Positions 8,303-16,727 of a DNA stretch of 44,727 nt are shown here, in pieces. A program made the translations under genes and the position numbers. The DNA is from Duganella callida (lineage in GTDB: Bacteria; Pseudomonadota; Gammaproteobacteria; Burkholderiales; Burkholderiaceae_D). The notes below the pieces were generated by a model. That model saw only the letters and a program-made list of their open reading frames with translations, did not search any database and was not told where the DNA came from. The DNA lies in contig NZ_SPVG01000279.1 in assembly GCF_004614165.1 (NCBI RefSeq), positions 1 to 44,727 of the forward strand, given 5' to 3'. Each line of letters begins with the position of its first letter. The stretch's first letter is position 1.

Positions 8303-10633
8303 ATGACGATCGAATCCGCATCGCGGCGCCGCCTGCTGCAAGGCGCCGGCGCCGCAGTCGGCAGCCTGCTGCTGCCATTGTCCGCGCAAGCCGCCGCGCG
8401 CTTCACCATCGGCGACACCGACTTCCTGCTGGACGGCCAGCGCCTGCAGATCCGCTGCGGCGAAATGCACTTCGCCCGCGTGCCGCGCGAATACTGGTCG
8501 CACCGGCTGAAAGCCATCAAGGCCATGGGACTGAACACCGTCTGCGCCTACCTGTTCTGGAACTACCACGAATGGCGCGAAGGCCGCTACGACTGGCAAG
8601 GCCAGCGCGATGCCGCCGAATTCTGCCGGCTGGCGCAGCAGGAGGGCCTGTGGGTGATCCTGCGTCCCGGTCCCTATGCATGCGCCGAGTGGGAAATGGG
8701 CGGCCTGCCGTGGTGGCTGCTGAAAAAGCCAGGCGATGCCTTCCTGCGCACGCGCGATGCCAATTTCGTGCAGCCGGCGCGCCGCTACATGAAGGAAGTC
8801 GGCCGCGTACTCGGCCCACAGCAGATCACCCATGGCGGTCCGATACTGATGGTGCAGGTCGAGAACGAGTACGGCTTCTTCGGCGAAGACCTGGCCTACA
8901 TGCGCGAGATGAAGGCCATGCTGCAGGAAGCCGGCTTCGACGTGCCGCTGTTCCAGTGCAATCCGACCAACGCCGTGGTCAAGTCGCACATTGATGGCCT
9001 GTTCAACGTCGCCAATTTCGGCAGCGATCCGGCCACCGGTTTCAAGGCGCTGGACCAGGTGCAGAAAGGGCCGCGCATGTGCGGCGAATACTATTCCGGC
9101 TGGTTCGATACCTGGGGTGCGCCGCACCGCCGTGGCTCGGCCGCCGGCGCCGTGGCCGACATCCAGGCCATGCTGAAGATGAACGGTTCCTTCAGCCTGT
9201 ACATGGCGCACGGCGGCACCAGCTTCGGCCTGTGGGGCGGCTGCGACCGTCCGTTCCGTCCCGACACCAGCAGCTACGACTACGACGCGCCGATCAGCGA
9301 AGCCGGCTGGATGGGCGAAAAATTCCAGGCCTACCGCGAGGGCATCAAGCCCTATCTGCAGCCGGGCGAAACGCTGCCGCCGCCACCACCGCAAAATCCC
9401 GTGATCGCCATCGCGCCGTTCGGGTTCAAGGAGTCGTGCCCCGTACAGGCGGCGCTGCCGGCGCAGGCGATCAAGGCCGCCTCGCCACTGCCGCTGGAGC
9501 AGTACGACATCAGCCGCGGCGTGGTTTCCTATCGCGTCACCCTGCCCGCCGGGCCGGCCGGCACGCTGGAAGCGGCCAAGGTGCGCGACCTGGCCTGGGT
9601 CAGCATCGACGGCAGGCAGGTCGGCACCTTCGACACGCGCTACCGCCGCTACAGCGTCGAGCTGCCGGCGCGCAGCAAGCCGGTGACGCTGGAGATCCTG
9701 CTGTACACCATCGCGCGGGTCAACTTCGGCGTCGAAATCCACGACCGCAAGGGCCTGCACGGGCCGGTGCGTTTCAATGGCCAGCCGCTGGAGAACTGGG
9801 ACATCCGCGCCATCGACTTCGACGCCGACGCCGTGCTGCCGCCGCTGACCTGGAAGAAGGGACGCAGCGCGGGCGCGGCCTTCTGGCGCGGCAGCTTCGA
9901 CGCCGCGCGGACGGGCGACAGCTTCCTCGACCTGTCCGGCTGGGGTCAGGGTATCGTCTGGGTCAACGGCCGCTGCCTGGGCCGCTACTGGAGCATCGGC
10001 CCGACCCAGACCATGTACCTGCCCGGCCCGTGGATCAAGGCCGGGCACAATGAAGTGGTGGTGCTGGACCTGACCGGCCCGCGCAGCGCACGCATGGCGG
10101 GCCTGAAGACGCCCATCCTCGACCAGCTGCATCCGGAACTGGACCTGGCGCGTCCGCCGAGCAAAGTCAAACCGGCGCTGGACGGCGTCAAGCCGGCGCA
10201 CGAAGGCGAGTTCGCACGCGGCTCCGCTGTCCAGGACGTGAAGTTCGCGCAGCCGGTACGGGGACGCCAGTTCTGCCTGGAGGCGCTGGACGCCTTCGAC
10301 GGCAAGTCGCATGCCGCCGTGGCGGAACTGGCGCTGCTCGGCGTGGACGGCAAGACCCTCAACCAATCCAACTGGACCATCGTCTACGTCAGCAGCGAGG
10401 AAGCCAGCAAGGAAGACGGCGGCGCTCTCAACGCCATCAACGGCCAGGCCACCGACTATTGGCACACGGCTTACAGCAAAGGCCCGCTGCCCAAACCGCC
10501 GCACCGCCTGATCATCGACCTGGGCGCGGACGCCGAGGTGGCCGGTCTGCGCTACACGCCGCGCCAGGGGCCGGACAGCGTCACCGGCCGCATACGCCGC
10601 TACCGTGCCTATGTCGGCACGCTGGTGAACTGA
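8303..10633 (+). CDS. Beta-galactosidase, glycoside hydrolase family 35
   Basis: A protein of 776 aa. Residues 1-32 contain a Tat-like signal (SRRRLLQG then a hydrophobic stretch and AQA). The TIM-barrel catalytic domain (about 35-350) carries the GH35 landmarks: GEMHFARVP, LRPGPYACAEWEMGG, the acid/base glutamate in QVENEYG (Glu189), and the nucleophile in GEYYSGWFDTWG (Glu262). The middle region (~370-620) has beta-sandwich features including FDTRYRRYSVELPA and GWGQGIVWVNGRCLGRYW. The last ~140 residues resemble an F5/8-type C (discoidin/CBM32-like) carbohydrate-binding module. The enzyme removes terminal beta-galactose from side chains, probably in the periplasm. It is last in the TonB-receptor/GH operon and a perfect palindrome begins 2 bases past its stop. 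Confidence 0.92.
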   Translation: MTIESASRRRLLQGAGAAVGSLLLPLSAQAAARFTIGDTDFLLDGQRLQIRCGEMHFARVPREYWSHRLKAIKAMGLNTVCAYLFWNYHEWREGRYDWQGQRDAAEFCRLAQQEGLWVILRPGPYACAEWEMGGLPWWLLKKPGDAFLRTRDANFVQPARRYMKEVGRVLGPQQITHGGPILMVQVENEYGFFGEDLAYMREMKAMLQEAGFDVPLFQCNPTNAVVKSHIDGLFNVANFGSDPATGFKALDQVQKGPRMCGEYYSGWFDTWGAPHRRGSAAGAVADIQAMLKMNGSFSLYMAHGGTSFGLWGGCDRPFRPDTSSYDYDAPISEAGWMGEKFQAYREGIKPYLQPGETLPPPPPQNPVIAIAPFGFKESCPVQAALPAQAIKAASPLPLEQYDISRGVVSYRVTLPAGPAGTLEAAKVRDLAWVSIDGRQVGTFDTRYRRYSVELPARSKPVTLEILLYTIARVNFGVEIHDRKGLHGPVRFNGQPLENWDIRAIDFDADAVLPPLTWKKGRSAGAAFWRGSFDAARTGDSFLDLSGWGQGIVWVNGRCLGRYWSIGPTQTMYLPGPWIKAGHNEVVVLDLTGPRSARMAGLKTPILDQLHPELDLARPPSKVKPALDGVKPAHEGEFARGSAVQDVKFAQPVRGRQFCLEALDAFDGKSHAAVAELALLGVDGKTLNQSNWTIVYVSSEEASKEDGGALNAINGQATDYWHTAYSKGPLPKPPHRLIIDLGADAEVAGLRYTPRQGPDSVTGRIRRYRAYVGTLVN

Positions 10634-10634
10634 C

Positions 10635-10712
10635 TTGGGGACAGACCACGTTTTTGAAACAAAAGACAGACCGCGGTCTGTCTTTTGTTTCAAAAACGTG
10701 GTCTGTCCCCAA
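10635..10712. repeat. 78-bp perfect palindrome of the GGGGACAGACCACG family
   Basis: The two 39-base halves (10635-10673 and 10674-10712) are exact reverse complements with no loop, centred on CCGCGG. The outer arm is TTGGGGACAGACCACG. A second GACAGACC motif is nested nearest the centre. It begins 2 bases after the GH35 stop and ends 64 bases before the diguanylate cyclase. It may act as a terminator or be a small mobile (REP-like) element; related copies lie at 28589 and 44586. Confidence 0.95.
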
Positions 10713-10776
10713 ATTGCATTGACAGCAGGCGACCACCGGGCAATCATCCGGCGTGTTGTCCACAACAAAACTGGCG

Positions 10777-12258
10777 ATGTTCAAATCCGAAAAATTCTGG
10801 CGACGCCCTGGTTGGCTGTTTTGCCTGTTGCTGCCCCTGTTCCACTTTGCCAGCGTCAAGCTGACCTTCTTCTGCGCCGTCACCCCGGAAAACGTGGTGG
10901 TGGTGTGGCTGCCCAACGCCGTGCTGCTGGCCGCCCTGCTGCGCTTCCGCGGCCAGCGCGCGCCGCTGCTGGCCAGCCTCACCTTCACCTCCGACGTGCT
11001 GGCCAACCTCGACGCCTTTCCGTGGTACGAGGCGGTGCTGCTCAGCCTCGTCAACCTGATGGAGGTGGCGATCACCTACCTACTGATGCGCCGCGGTCGG
11101 GTATCGCCGGCGCTGCGGCGGCTGCGCGACCTGGTGCGGTTCGTGATGGCCGGACCGCTGTTCGGCGCGCTGCTGGCCGGCCTGCTGGCGGCGCTGGTGC
11201 TGCAGCAGGTGGGCGGCGCCACCACCGCCTATCTGACGCTGGCGCGTCTGTGGTGGTTCGGCGATGGCCTCGGCCTGCTGATCTACACGCCGCTGCTGCT
11301 GGCCTTCAGCCAGCCGCGTAACGAACGCCTGCGCCTGACGCGCTGGGACGACGCGGCGCTGGCGCTGACGCTGCTGCTGTCGGCGGTGGTGATGCTGGCG
11401 CACGGCGGCGAGATCGATGGCGTCTCCGTCACGCCGACGCTGCTGCTGCCGGCTGTGGCGGTGATCGCCTTCCGCTTCGGCACCCGTCTCACCACGCTGC
11501 TGGTGGCACTGATCTCGCTGACCACCGCCATGCTGATGACCACCGGCCTGAAACCGTTCGGCGAGGTGCCCATCCACCTGGAAGTGGTGCGCGCGCAGGA
11601 ATTCATTCTCACCCTGTGCATCATCGGCATCGGCTTCGCGGTGCTGCTGAACGAACTACGTACACGCGAGCGGGAACTGGAAAGCCGGGTGCGCACGCGC
11701 ACGCGCGAGCTGGAACAGTCGAACGCGCGGCTGGCCGCGATCAGCGCCACCGACGGCCTGACCGGCATCCCCAACCGCCGCCGTTTCGATGAAACCCTGG
11801 CCGCCGAATGGGGCCGCGCGCGGCGCCATCGCCAGCCGTTGATGCTGGCCTTGCTCGACGTCGACCTGTTCAAGCAGTATAACGACTGCTACGGCCACCA
11901 GGCCGGCGACGACGCGCTGCGCGCCGTCGCCGAGGAACTGAGCCACCACTGCCGCCGCAGCGGCGACTTCGCGGCGCGCTACGGCGGCGAGGAATTCGCC
12001 CTGATCGCCGAAGCCGCCGATGAAGACCAGGCGCTGGCCATGGCCGACCAGATCTGCGCCGCCCTCGCGGCCCTGCGCATCCCTCATGCGCATTCGCCCA
12101 GCCGGGTACTGACCGTCAGCATCGGCGTGGCGGTCATCACGCCGGAGGAGCAGGACGACATCGCCGACCTGCTGAAAGCCGCCGACGTCGCGCTTTACCG
12201 CGCCAAGCAGCTGGGCCGCAACCGCGTCGAACTGGCCTCGGTGCGCGAGAAGGTCTGA
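10777..12258 (+). CDS. MASE1-GGDEF diguanylate cyclase
   Basis: About 493 aa. It makes the second messenger cyclic di-GMP from two GTP at the inner membrane. The first ~290 residues are hydrophobic with about 8-9 membrane segments of MASE1 sensory type (VVWLPNAVLLAALLRFRG is typical). A short coiled linker (ELRTRERELESRVRTRTREL) leads to the GGDEF domain with DGLTGIPNRRRFDE, the active-site motif GGEEF, and an RSGD inhibitory-site motif five residues before it, so product inhibition is expected. The start is uncertain: ATG 10777 and GTG 10753 are in frame and neither has a strong ribosome site. The neighbouring genes are metabolic, so the signal it senses is unknown. Confidence 0.9.
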   Translation: MFKSEKFWRRPGWLFCLLLPLFHFASVKLTFFCAVTPENVVVVWLPNAVLLAALLRFRGQRAPLLASLTFTSDVLANLDAFPWYEAVLLSLVNLMEVAITYLLMRRGRVSPALRRLRDLVRFVMAGPLFGALLAGLLAALVLQQVGGATTAYLTLARLWWFGDGLGLLIYTPLLLAFSQPRNERLRLTRWDDAALALTLLLSAVVMLAHGGEIDGVSVTPTLLLPAVAVIAFRFGTRLTTLLVALISLTTAMLMTTGLKPFGEVPIHLEVVRAQEFILTLCIIGIGFAVLLNELRTRERELESRVRTRTRELEQSNARLAAISATDGLTGIPNRRRFDETLAAEWGRARRHRQPLMLALLDVDLFKQYNDCYGHQAGDDALRAVAEELSHHCRRSGDFAARYGGEEFALIAEAADEDQALAMADQICAALAALRIPHAHSPSRVLTVSIGVAVITPEEQDDIADLLKAADVALYRAKQLGRNRVELASVREKV

Positions 12259-12269
12259 AGAAGGTTGAC

Positions 12270-13028
12270 TCAGGCGCCGGCCGCCAGCTGGCGGTACTGG
12301 CTGGGCGTCAGACCGGTGGTGGCCTTGAACTGACGGGTGAACGCCGAGTGGTCGCCGTAGCCGCAGGCTTGCGCGATCTCCGCCACGCTGGCGTCGCCGG
12401 CCAGCAGCCGCGATGCCGCATCGACGCGGGTCTGGATGATCATCTGGCGCGGCGTCAGGTGGAAGATGCGCAGGAAGTAGCGCTCAATCTGCGCCACCGA
12501 CATGTTGGCGATGCGCGCCAGCTCCGGCAGCTGCAAGGGCTGCCCGTACTGTTCATGGATCACGTTCACCGCCGCCGCCACCTTGCGGTAGGCCGGATTC
12601 TTCTTGTCCGCCATCGCTAGGTCGCGCGAGATGCCGGTCAGGCCGACGATGCGCCCCTGCGCGTCGCGCAGCGCCGTCTTGCGGGTCAGGCACCAGCCGG
12701 GGTCGCGGTTGGGATACAGATGCAGCTCCAGCTGGTCTTCGATATCGGCGTCGCCGGCCAGCACCGCCATGTCCTGCGCCAGATAGGTCTGGCCGAAGGG
12801 ATGCGCGAACACCTCGGCCGGGGTGCGCCCGATCAGCGCCGACTTGTGCCGCTGGCCGCAACGCTGCACCAGCGTCTGGTTCACCACCACGTAACGGCCT
12901 TCTACGTCCTTGACGAAGAAAACCACGTCCGGCAACGCGTCGAACAGCCCCTCGGCAAAGAAGGGATCAACGATATTTGCTGCCATTGCGCGGCGTACCG
13001 CCTCATTGTTGAGCGAAGTAGTCTGCAT
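12270..13028 (-). CDS. PAS-AraC family transcriptional regulator, probable hydroxyproline-operon activator
   Basis: A protein of 252 aa. Residues ~15-135 form a PAS domain (DALPDVVFFVKDVEGRYVVVN then a typical LTGISRDL end). The last ~100 residues are an AraC/XylS double helix-turn-helix (ARIANMSVAQIERYFLRIF and IAQACGYGDHSAFTRQFK). Start 13028 gives the compact PAS-AraC architecture; reading further upstream would only run antisense through the next gene. It is divergent from the 4-hydroxyproline epimerase gene across 123 bases, the usual arrangement for a local activator. Known regulators of hydroxyproline catabolism (LhpR in Pseudomonas) are AraC-type, but I cannot say whether they share the PAS domain. 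The ligand is probably 4-hydroxyproline or a product; this is inference. Confidence 0.85.
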   Translation of the reverse strand: MQTTSLNNEAVRRAMAANIVDPFFAEGLFDALPDVVFFVKDVEGRYVVVNQTLVQRCGQRHKSALIGRTPAEVFAHPFGQTYLAQDMAVLAGDADIEDQLELHLYPNRDPGWCLTRKTALRDAQGRIVGLTGISRDLAMADKKNPAYRKVAAAVNVIHEQYGQPLQLPELARIANMSVAQIERYFLRIFHLTPRQMIIQTRVDAASRLLAGDASVAEIAQACGYGDHSAFTRQFKATTGLTPSQYRQLAAGA

Positions 13029-13151
13029 GGTTTTTATTCTGCCAGCAGTGCCCGGCCACGTCTGCTGTTTTTTGGCGATTATGCAGATTTCGTCATCCAT
13101 CGTGCGCAGACCTTGCAAGACAGCGCCACGCCGCCGGCCTAAGATGAAAGC
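13029..13151. promoter_or_regulatory. Divergent promoter region between the AraC regulator and the hydroxyproline operon
   Basis: This 123-base gap must hold both promoters and any AraC-type binding sites. It has AT-rich runs (TTTTTAT near 13030 and TGTTTTTTGGCGATTATG near 13066). I could not identify convincing -35/-10 pairs or direct repeats. Confidence 0.5.
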
Positions 13152-14084
13152 ATGAAAACCATCTCCATCATCGATTCCCACACCGGCGGCGAGCCGACCC
13201 GCCTGGTGACCGACGGCGGCCCGGATCTGGGCCACGGACCGCTCAGCGAGCGCGTGGGACGGCTGCGCGCCGCACACGACAACTTCCGCTCCGCCGTGGT
13301 GTGCGAACCGCGCGGTTCCGACGTGCTGGTCGGCGCCCTGCTGTGCGACCCGCATGAAGCAGATTGCGTGGCCGGCGTCATCTTCTTCAACAACGTCGGC
13401 TATCTCGGCATGTGCGGCCACGGCACCATCGGCCTGGTAGCCTCGCTGGCGTTCATGGGACGCATCGCGCCGGGCCGCCACCGCATCGACACGCCGGTCG
13501 GCGTGGTGGAGGCGGAACTGCACGCCGACGGCAGCGTCACCGTGGACAATGTGGCCTCCTACCGCAGCCGCGCGGCCGTCACGCTGGAGGTGCCGGGTTA
13601 CGGGCCGGTCACCGGCGACATCGCCTACGGCGGCAACTGGTTCTTCCTGATCGCCGGCCACGGCCTGGAACTGGGCGTGCGCAACGTGGAGGCGTTGACC
13701 GCCTACACCATGGCGGTGGCGCAGGCGCTGGCCGACCAGGGCATCACCGGCGACAACGGCGCGGTGATCGACCACATCGAACTGTTCGCCGATTCGCGCA
13801 CCGGCGCCGACAGCCAGAGCTTCGTGCTCTGCCCCGGCAAGGCTTATGATCGTTCGCCCTGCGGCACCGGCACCAGCGCCAAGCTGGCCTGCCTGGCGGC
13901 CGACGGCAAGCTGGCCGAGGGAGAATTGTGGAAGCAGGAAAGCGTGATCGGCAGCGTGTTCGAAGCCTCCTACCGTATCCGCGACGGCCAGCTGCTGCCC
14001 AGCATACGCGGCAAGGCCTGGGTCAACGCGCAGGCGCAGCTGATCCTCGACCCGAGCGATCCTTTCGTCTGGGGCATACGGTGA
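13152..14084 (+). CDS. 4-hydroxyproline 2-epimerase (proline racemase family)
   Basis: A protein of 310 aa. It converts trans-4-hydroxy-L-proline to cis-4-hydroxy-D-proline, the first step of bacterial hydroxyproline catabolism. Both catalytic cysteines are present: Cys88 in [15 protein letters not shown] and Cys237 in [13 protein letters not shown] two-cysteine arrangement distinguishes epimerases/racemases from trans-3-hydroxyproline dehydratases, in which the first Cys is replaced. The N-terminal [11 protein letters not shown] is also typical. Its specificity for 4-hydroxyproline rather than proline is supported by the downstream D-hydroxyproline dehydrogenase and deaminase genes. The stop overlaps the next start (GTGA at 14081-14084). 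Confidence 0.93.
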   Translation: MKTISIIDSHTGGEPTRLVTDGGPDLGHGPLSERVGRLRAAHDNFRSAVVCEPRGSDVLVGALLCDPHEADCVAGVIFFNNVGYLGMCGHGTIGLVASLAFMGRIAPGRHRIDTPVGVVEAELHADGSVTVDNVASYRSRAAVTLEVPGYGPVTGDIAYGGNWFFLIAGHGLELGVRNVEALTAYTMAVAQALADQGITGDNGAVIDHIELFADSRTGADSQSFVLCPGKAYDRSPCGTGTSAKLACLAADGKLAEGELWKQESVIGSVFEASYRIRDGQLLPSIRGKAWVNAQAQLILDPSDPFVWGIR

Positions 14085-15187
14085 ACAATGTCGACGTGAT
14101 CGTCATCGGCGCCGGCATCATCGGCGCAGCCTGTGCGGATGCGCTCAGCGAGCGCGGACTGCGGGTGGCGGTCGTCGAGCGGGACATCGCCGGCGGCGGC
14201 GCCACCGCGGCCGGCATGGGCCACCTGGTGGTCATGGACGACAATCCGGCCGAACTGGCGCTGTCGGCCTATTCGCTGTCGCTGTGGCGCGACCTGGTGG
14301 GCGACCGCCCGCAACGCCACGAATACAGCCCTTGCGGCACCATCTGGGTCGCCGCCGATGAAGAGGAAATGCAGGCGGCGCTGGGCAAGGCGCAGACCCT
14401 GCACGGCTACGGCCTGGTGTGCGAAGTGCTGACGCCGGCCGCGCTGTATGCGCGCGAACCGCAGCTGCGCGCCGGCCTGGCCGGCGGCCTGCTGGTCAAG
14501 GGCGACGGTCTGGTGTATCCGCCCAAGACCGCGCGCCTGCTGCTGGACCGGGCCATGCGGCGCGGCGCCACCACCAAGCGCGCCACTGTCACCGCCATCG
14601 AAGACCACGGCGTGGTACTGGACGACGGCTCGCGCCACGTGGCGCAGCACATCGTGCTGGCGGCCGGCACGCGTTCGGCGGCACTGCTGCCGGAACTGCC
14701 GATCGAACCGAAGAAGGGCCATCTGGCCATCACCGACCGCTACCCCGGCTTCGTGCGCCACCAGCTGGTGGAACTGGGCTACATCAAGAGCGCCCACGCC
14801 AGCAGCGGCGACTCGGTGGCGTTCAACCTGCAACCGCGCCCCACCGGACAAATCCTGATCGGCTCCTCGCGCCAGTTCGACACCACCGATCCCGCCGTCG
14901 AGCCGCCCATGCTGCAACGCATGCTGCGCCACGCCAGCACGTTCACCCCGCAGCTGCGCGAACTGAATGTGGTGCGCTGCTGGACCGGCTTTCGCGCCGC
15001 CACGCCGGACGGCCTGCCGCTGATCGGCCCGAGCGGCCTGCGGCGCGGCCTGTGGCTGGCCACCGGCCACGAAGGCCTCGGCATTACCACCTCGCTGGCC
15101 ACGGCGCAGCTGCTGGCCGGGCAGATACAGAAAAGCATTCCGCGCATCCCTTACGCGCCCTACCTGCCGGAGCGCTTCCATGCCTGA
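14081..15187 (+). CDS. D-hydroxyproline dehydrogenase, FAD-dependent beta subunit (DAO family)
   Basis: A protein of 368 aa. It oxidises cis-4-hydroxy-D-proline to 1-pyrroline-4-hydroxy-2-carboxylate. The N-terminal Rossmann motif [20 protein letters not shown] binds FAD. Near the C-terminus are [19 protein letters not shown] and [15 protein letters not shown], standard for DadA/glycine-oxidase-like flavoenzymes. The GTG start at 14081 is chosen because the FAD motif must begin within a few residues; it overlaps the epimerase stop by 4 bases. The following two genes (a small 2Fe-2S protein and an alpha-type flavoprotein) complete a heteromeric dehydrogenase of the kind described for Pseudomonas and Burkholderia hydroxyproline operons, resembling octopine/nopaline oxidases. 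Confidence 0.9.
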   Translation: MNNVDVIVIGAGIIGAACADALSERGLRVAVVERDIAGGGATAAGMGHLVVMDDNPAELALSAYSLSLWRDLVGDRPQRHEYSPCGTIWVAADEEEMQAALGKAQTLHGYGLVCEVLTPAALYAREPQLRAGLAGGLLVKGDGLVYPPKTARLLLDRAMRRGATTKRATVTAIEDHGVVLDDGSRHVAQHIVLAAGTRSAALLPELPIEPKKGHLAITDRYPGFVRHQLVELGYIKSAHASSGDSVAFNLQPRPTGQILIGSSRQFDTTDPAVEPPMLQRMLRHASTFTPQLRELNVVRCWTGFRAATPDGLPLIGPSGLRRGLWLATGHEGLGITTSLATAQLLAGQIQKSIPRIPYAPYLPERFHA

Positions 15188-15446
15188 CGGCGCCATGATC
15201 AGCCTGACCATCGACGCGCAAACGATCAGCGTGGCGCCCGGCGTCAGCGTCGCAGCGGCGGTCGCCCTGGCCGGCAGCGGCGTCACCCGCCGTTCCGTCA
15301 GTGGCGCCGCGCGAGCGCCCTTGTGCGGCATGGGCGTGTGCCAGGAATGCCGCGTCACCATCGACGGCCGCCCCCACCAGCTATCTTGCCAGACCCTGTG
15401 CGCGGAAGGCATGCACGTGGTTACCGCCAGCGAGGGCCTGTCATGA
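15180..15446 (+). CDS. (2Fe-2S)-binding gamma subunit of D-hydroxyproline dehydrogenase
   Basis: A protein of 88 aa of the small ferredoxin-like (Fer2_4) family. The cysteine pattern CGMGVCQEC...CQTLC binds one 2Fe-2S cluster, and the N-terminal SLTIDAQTISVAPGVSVAAA is the usual beta-grasp start. It passes electrons between the flavin subunits. The start overlaps the upstream stop by 8 bases and the stop overlaps the next start (ATGA at 15443-15446). This is the classic tight packing of the oxidase beta-gamma-alpha genes. Confidence 0.9.
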   Translation: MPDGAMISLTIDAQTISVAPGVSVAAAVALAGSGVTRRSVSGAARAPLCGMGVCQECRVTIDGRPHQLSCQTLCAEGMHVVTASEGLS

Positions 15447-16705
15447 AACACTACGACGTGCTGGTGGTGGGCGCCGGTCCGGCGGGCCTGTCGGCCGCGC
15501 ATGCGGCGGCGGAACACGGCGCGCGCGTGGTCATCGTCGACGACAACCCGCAGGCCGGTGGCCAGATCTGGCGCGGCGGCCCCGAACTGCAGGCGGATGC
15601 GCGCGCGCAGCAGCTGTGGCAGGCCTTGCGACAGTCCGGCCGCATGGTGTTCCTGCCGCAGACGCGCGTGCTGTACTCGCCGGCGCCGGGTGAACTGAAA
15701 GTGCAGACGCCGCACGCATCCGACACCCTGCACTATGAAAAACTGATACTGGCCACCGGCGCGCGCGAACGCCTGCTGCCCTTCCCCGGCTGGACCCTGC
15801 CCGGCGTCACCGGCGCCGGCGGCCTGCAGGCCTTGGCCAAGGGCGGCTATCCGCTGGAGGGCAAACGGGTGGTGGTGGCCGGCAGCGGCCCGCTGCTGCT
15901 GGCCAGCGCCGCCACGCTGCGGGCGCGTGGCGCCCACATCGTCGCCATCGTCGAACAGGCATCGACGGCGGCGCTGCTGGGCTTTGCCGTCGGCCTGCTG
16001 GCGACGCCGTCCAGGCTGGCGCAGGCATTGCAACTGAAGGGACAACTGCGCGGCGTGCCGTATCTGCGCGACAGCTACGTGCAATCGGCGCACGGCGACG
16101 GCATGCTGCAATCGGTGCAGGTGCAACGCGGCGGCGTGCCCGACATGGAAAACCTGCAGTGCGACTATCTGGCCTGCGGCTACGGCCTGCTGCCGAACGT
16201 GGAACTGGCGCAGGCGCTGGACTGCGCCACCGTCACGCGCGACGGCCAGACCGTGGTCAGCGTCGACCAGTGGCAGCAGACCTCCGTGGCCGGCGTGTAC
16301 TGCGCCGGCGAAGGCACGGGCGTGGGCGGCGTCGACCTGGCGCTGGCGGAAGGCCGCATCGCCGCCCTGGCCGCGCTGGGGCGCACGGAACAGATGCGGC
16401 AGGCGCTGGCCGAGCGCGCGCGCTGGCGCCAGTTCGCCGGCCGGCTGCAGCGCGCCTTCGCGCTGCGTCCCGAAGTGCGCACCCTGGCTGGCGACGACAC
16501 CATCGTCTGCCGCTGCGAGGACGTCTGCCACAGCGAACTGCGCAGCCACACCACCTGGCGCAGCGCCAAGCTGCAGACCCGCTGCGGCATGGGTCCGTGC
16601 CAGGGCCGCATCTGCGGCGGCGCCACCGAAATCCTGTACGGCTGGCGGCCCGACGCGGTGCGCCTGCCGATATCCCCGACCCGCATCGCCAGCATCATCG
16701 ATTAA
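15443..16705 (+). CDS. D-hydroxyproline dehydrogenase alpha subunit (NAD(P)/FAD oxidoreductase with BFD-type 2Fe-2S domain)
   Basis: A protein of 420 aa. The N-terminal VLVVGAGPAGLSAAHAAAEH and the central VVVAGSGPLLLASAATLR are two dinucleotide-binding motifs of pyridine-nucleotide-disulfide-type flavoproteins. The C-terminal ~70 residues form a BFD-like 2Fe-2S domain with CRCEDVC followed by CGMGPCQGRIC. This matches the alpha subunit (OoxA/HcnB-like) of octopine/D-hydroxyproline dehydrogenases. The start at 15443 follows the overlap with the gamma-subunit stop. The electron acceptor is probably the respiratory chain, as in related enzymes. It ends 22 bases before the deaminase gene, which has its own AGGAG site. 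Confidence 0.9.
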   Translation: MKHYDVLVVGAGPAGLSAAHAAAEHGARVVIVDDNPQAGGQIWRGGPELQADARAQQLWQALRQSGRMVFLPQTRVLYSPAPGELKVQTPHASDTLHYEKLILATGARERLLPFPGWTLPGVTGAGGLQALAKGGYPLEGKRVVVAGSGPLLLASAATLRARGAHIVAIVEQASTAALLGFAVGLLATPSRLAQALQLKGQLRGVPYLRDSYVQSAHGDGMLQSVQVQRGGVPDMENLQCDYLACGYGLLPNVELAQALDCATVTRDGQTVVSVDQWQQTSVAGVYCAGEGTGVGGVDLALAEGRIAALAALGRTEQMRQALAERARWRQFAGRLQRAFALRPEVRTLAGDDTIVCRCEDVCHSELRSHTTWRSAKLQTRCGMGPCQGRICGGATEILYGWRPDAVRLPISPTRIASIID

Positions 16706-16727
16706 CCATTTCACCAAGGAGAACAGC

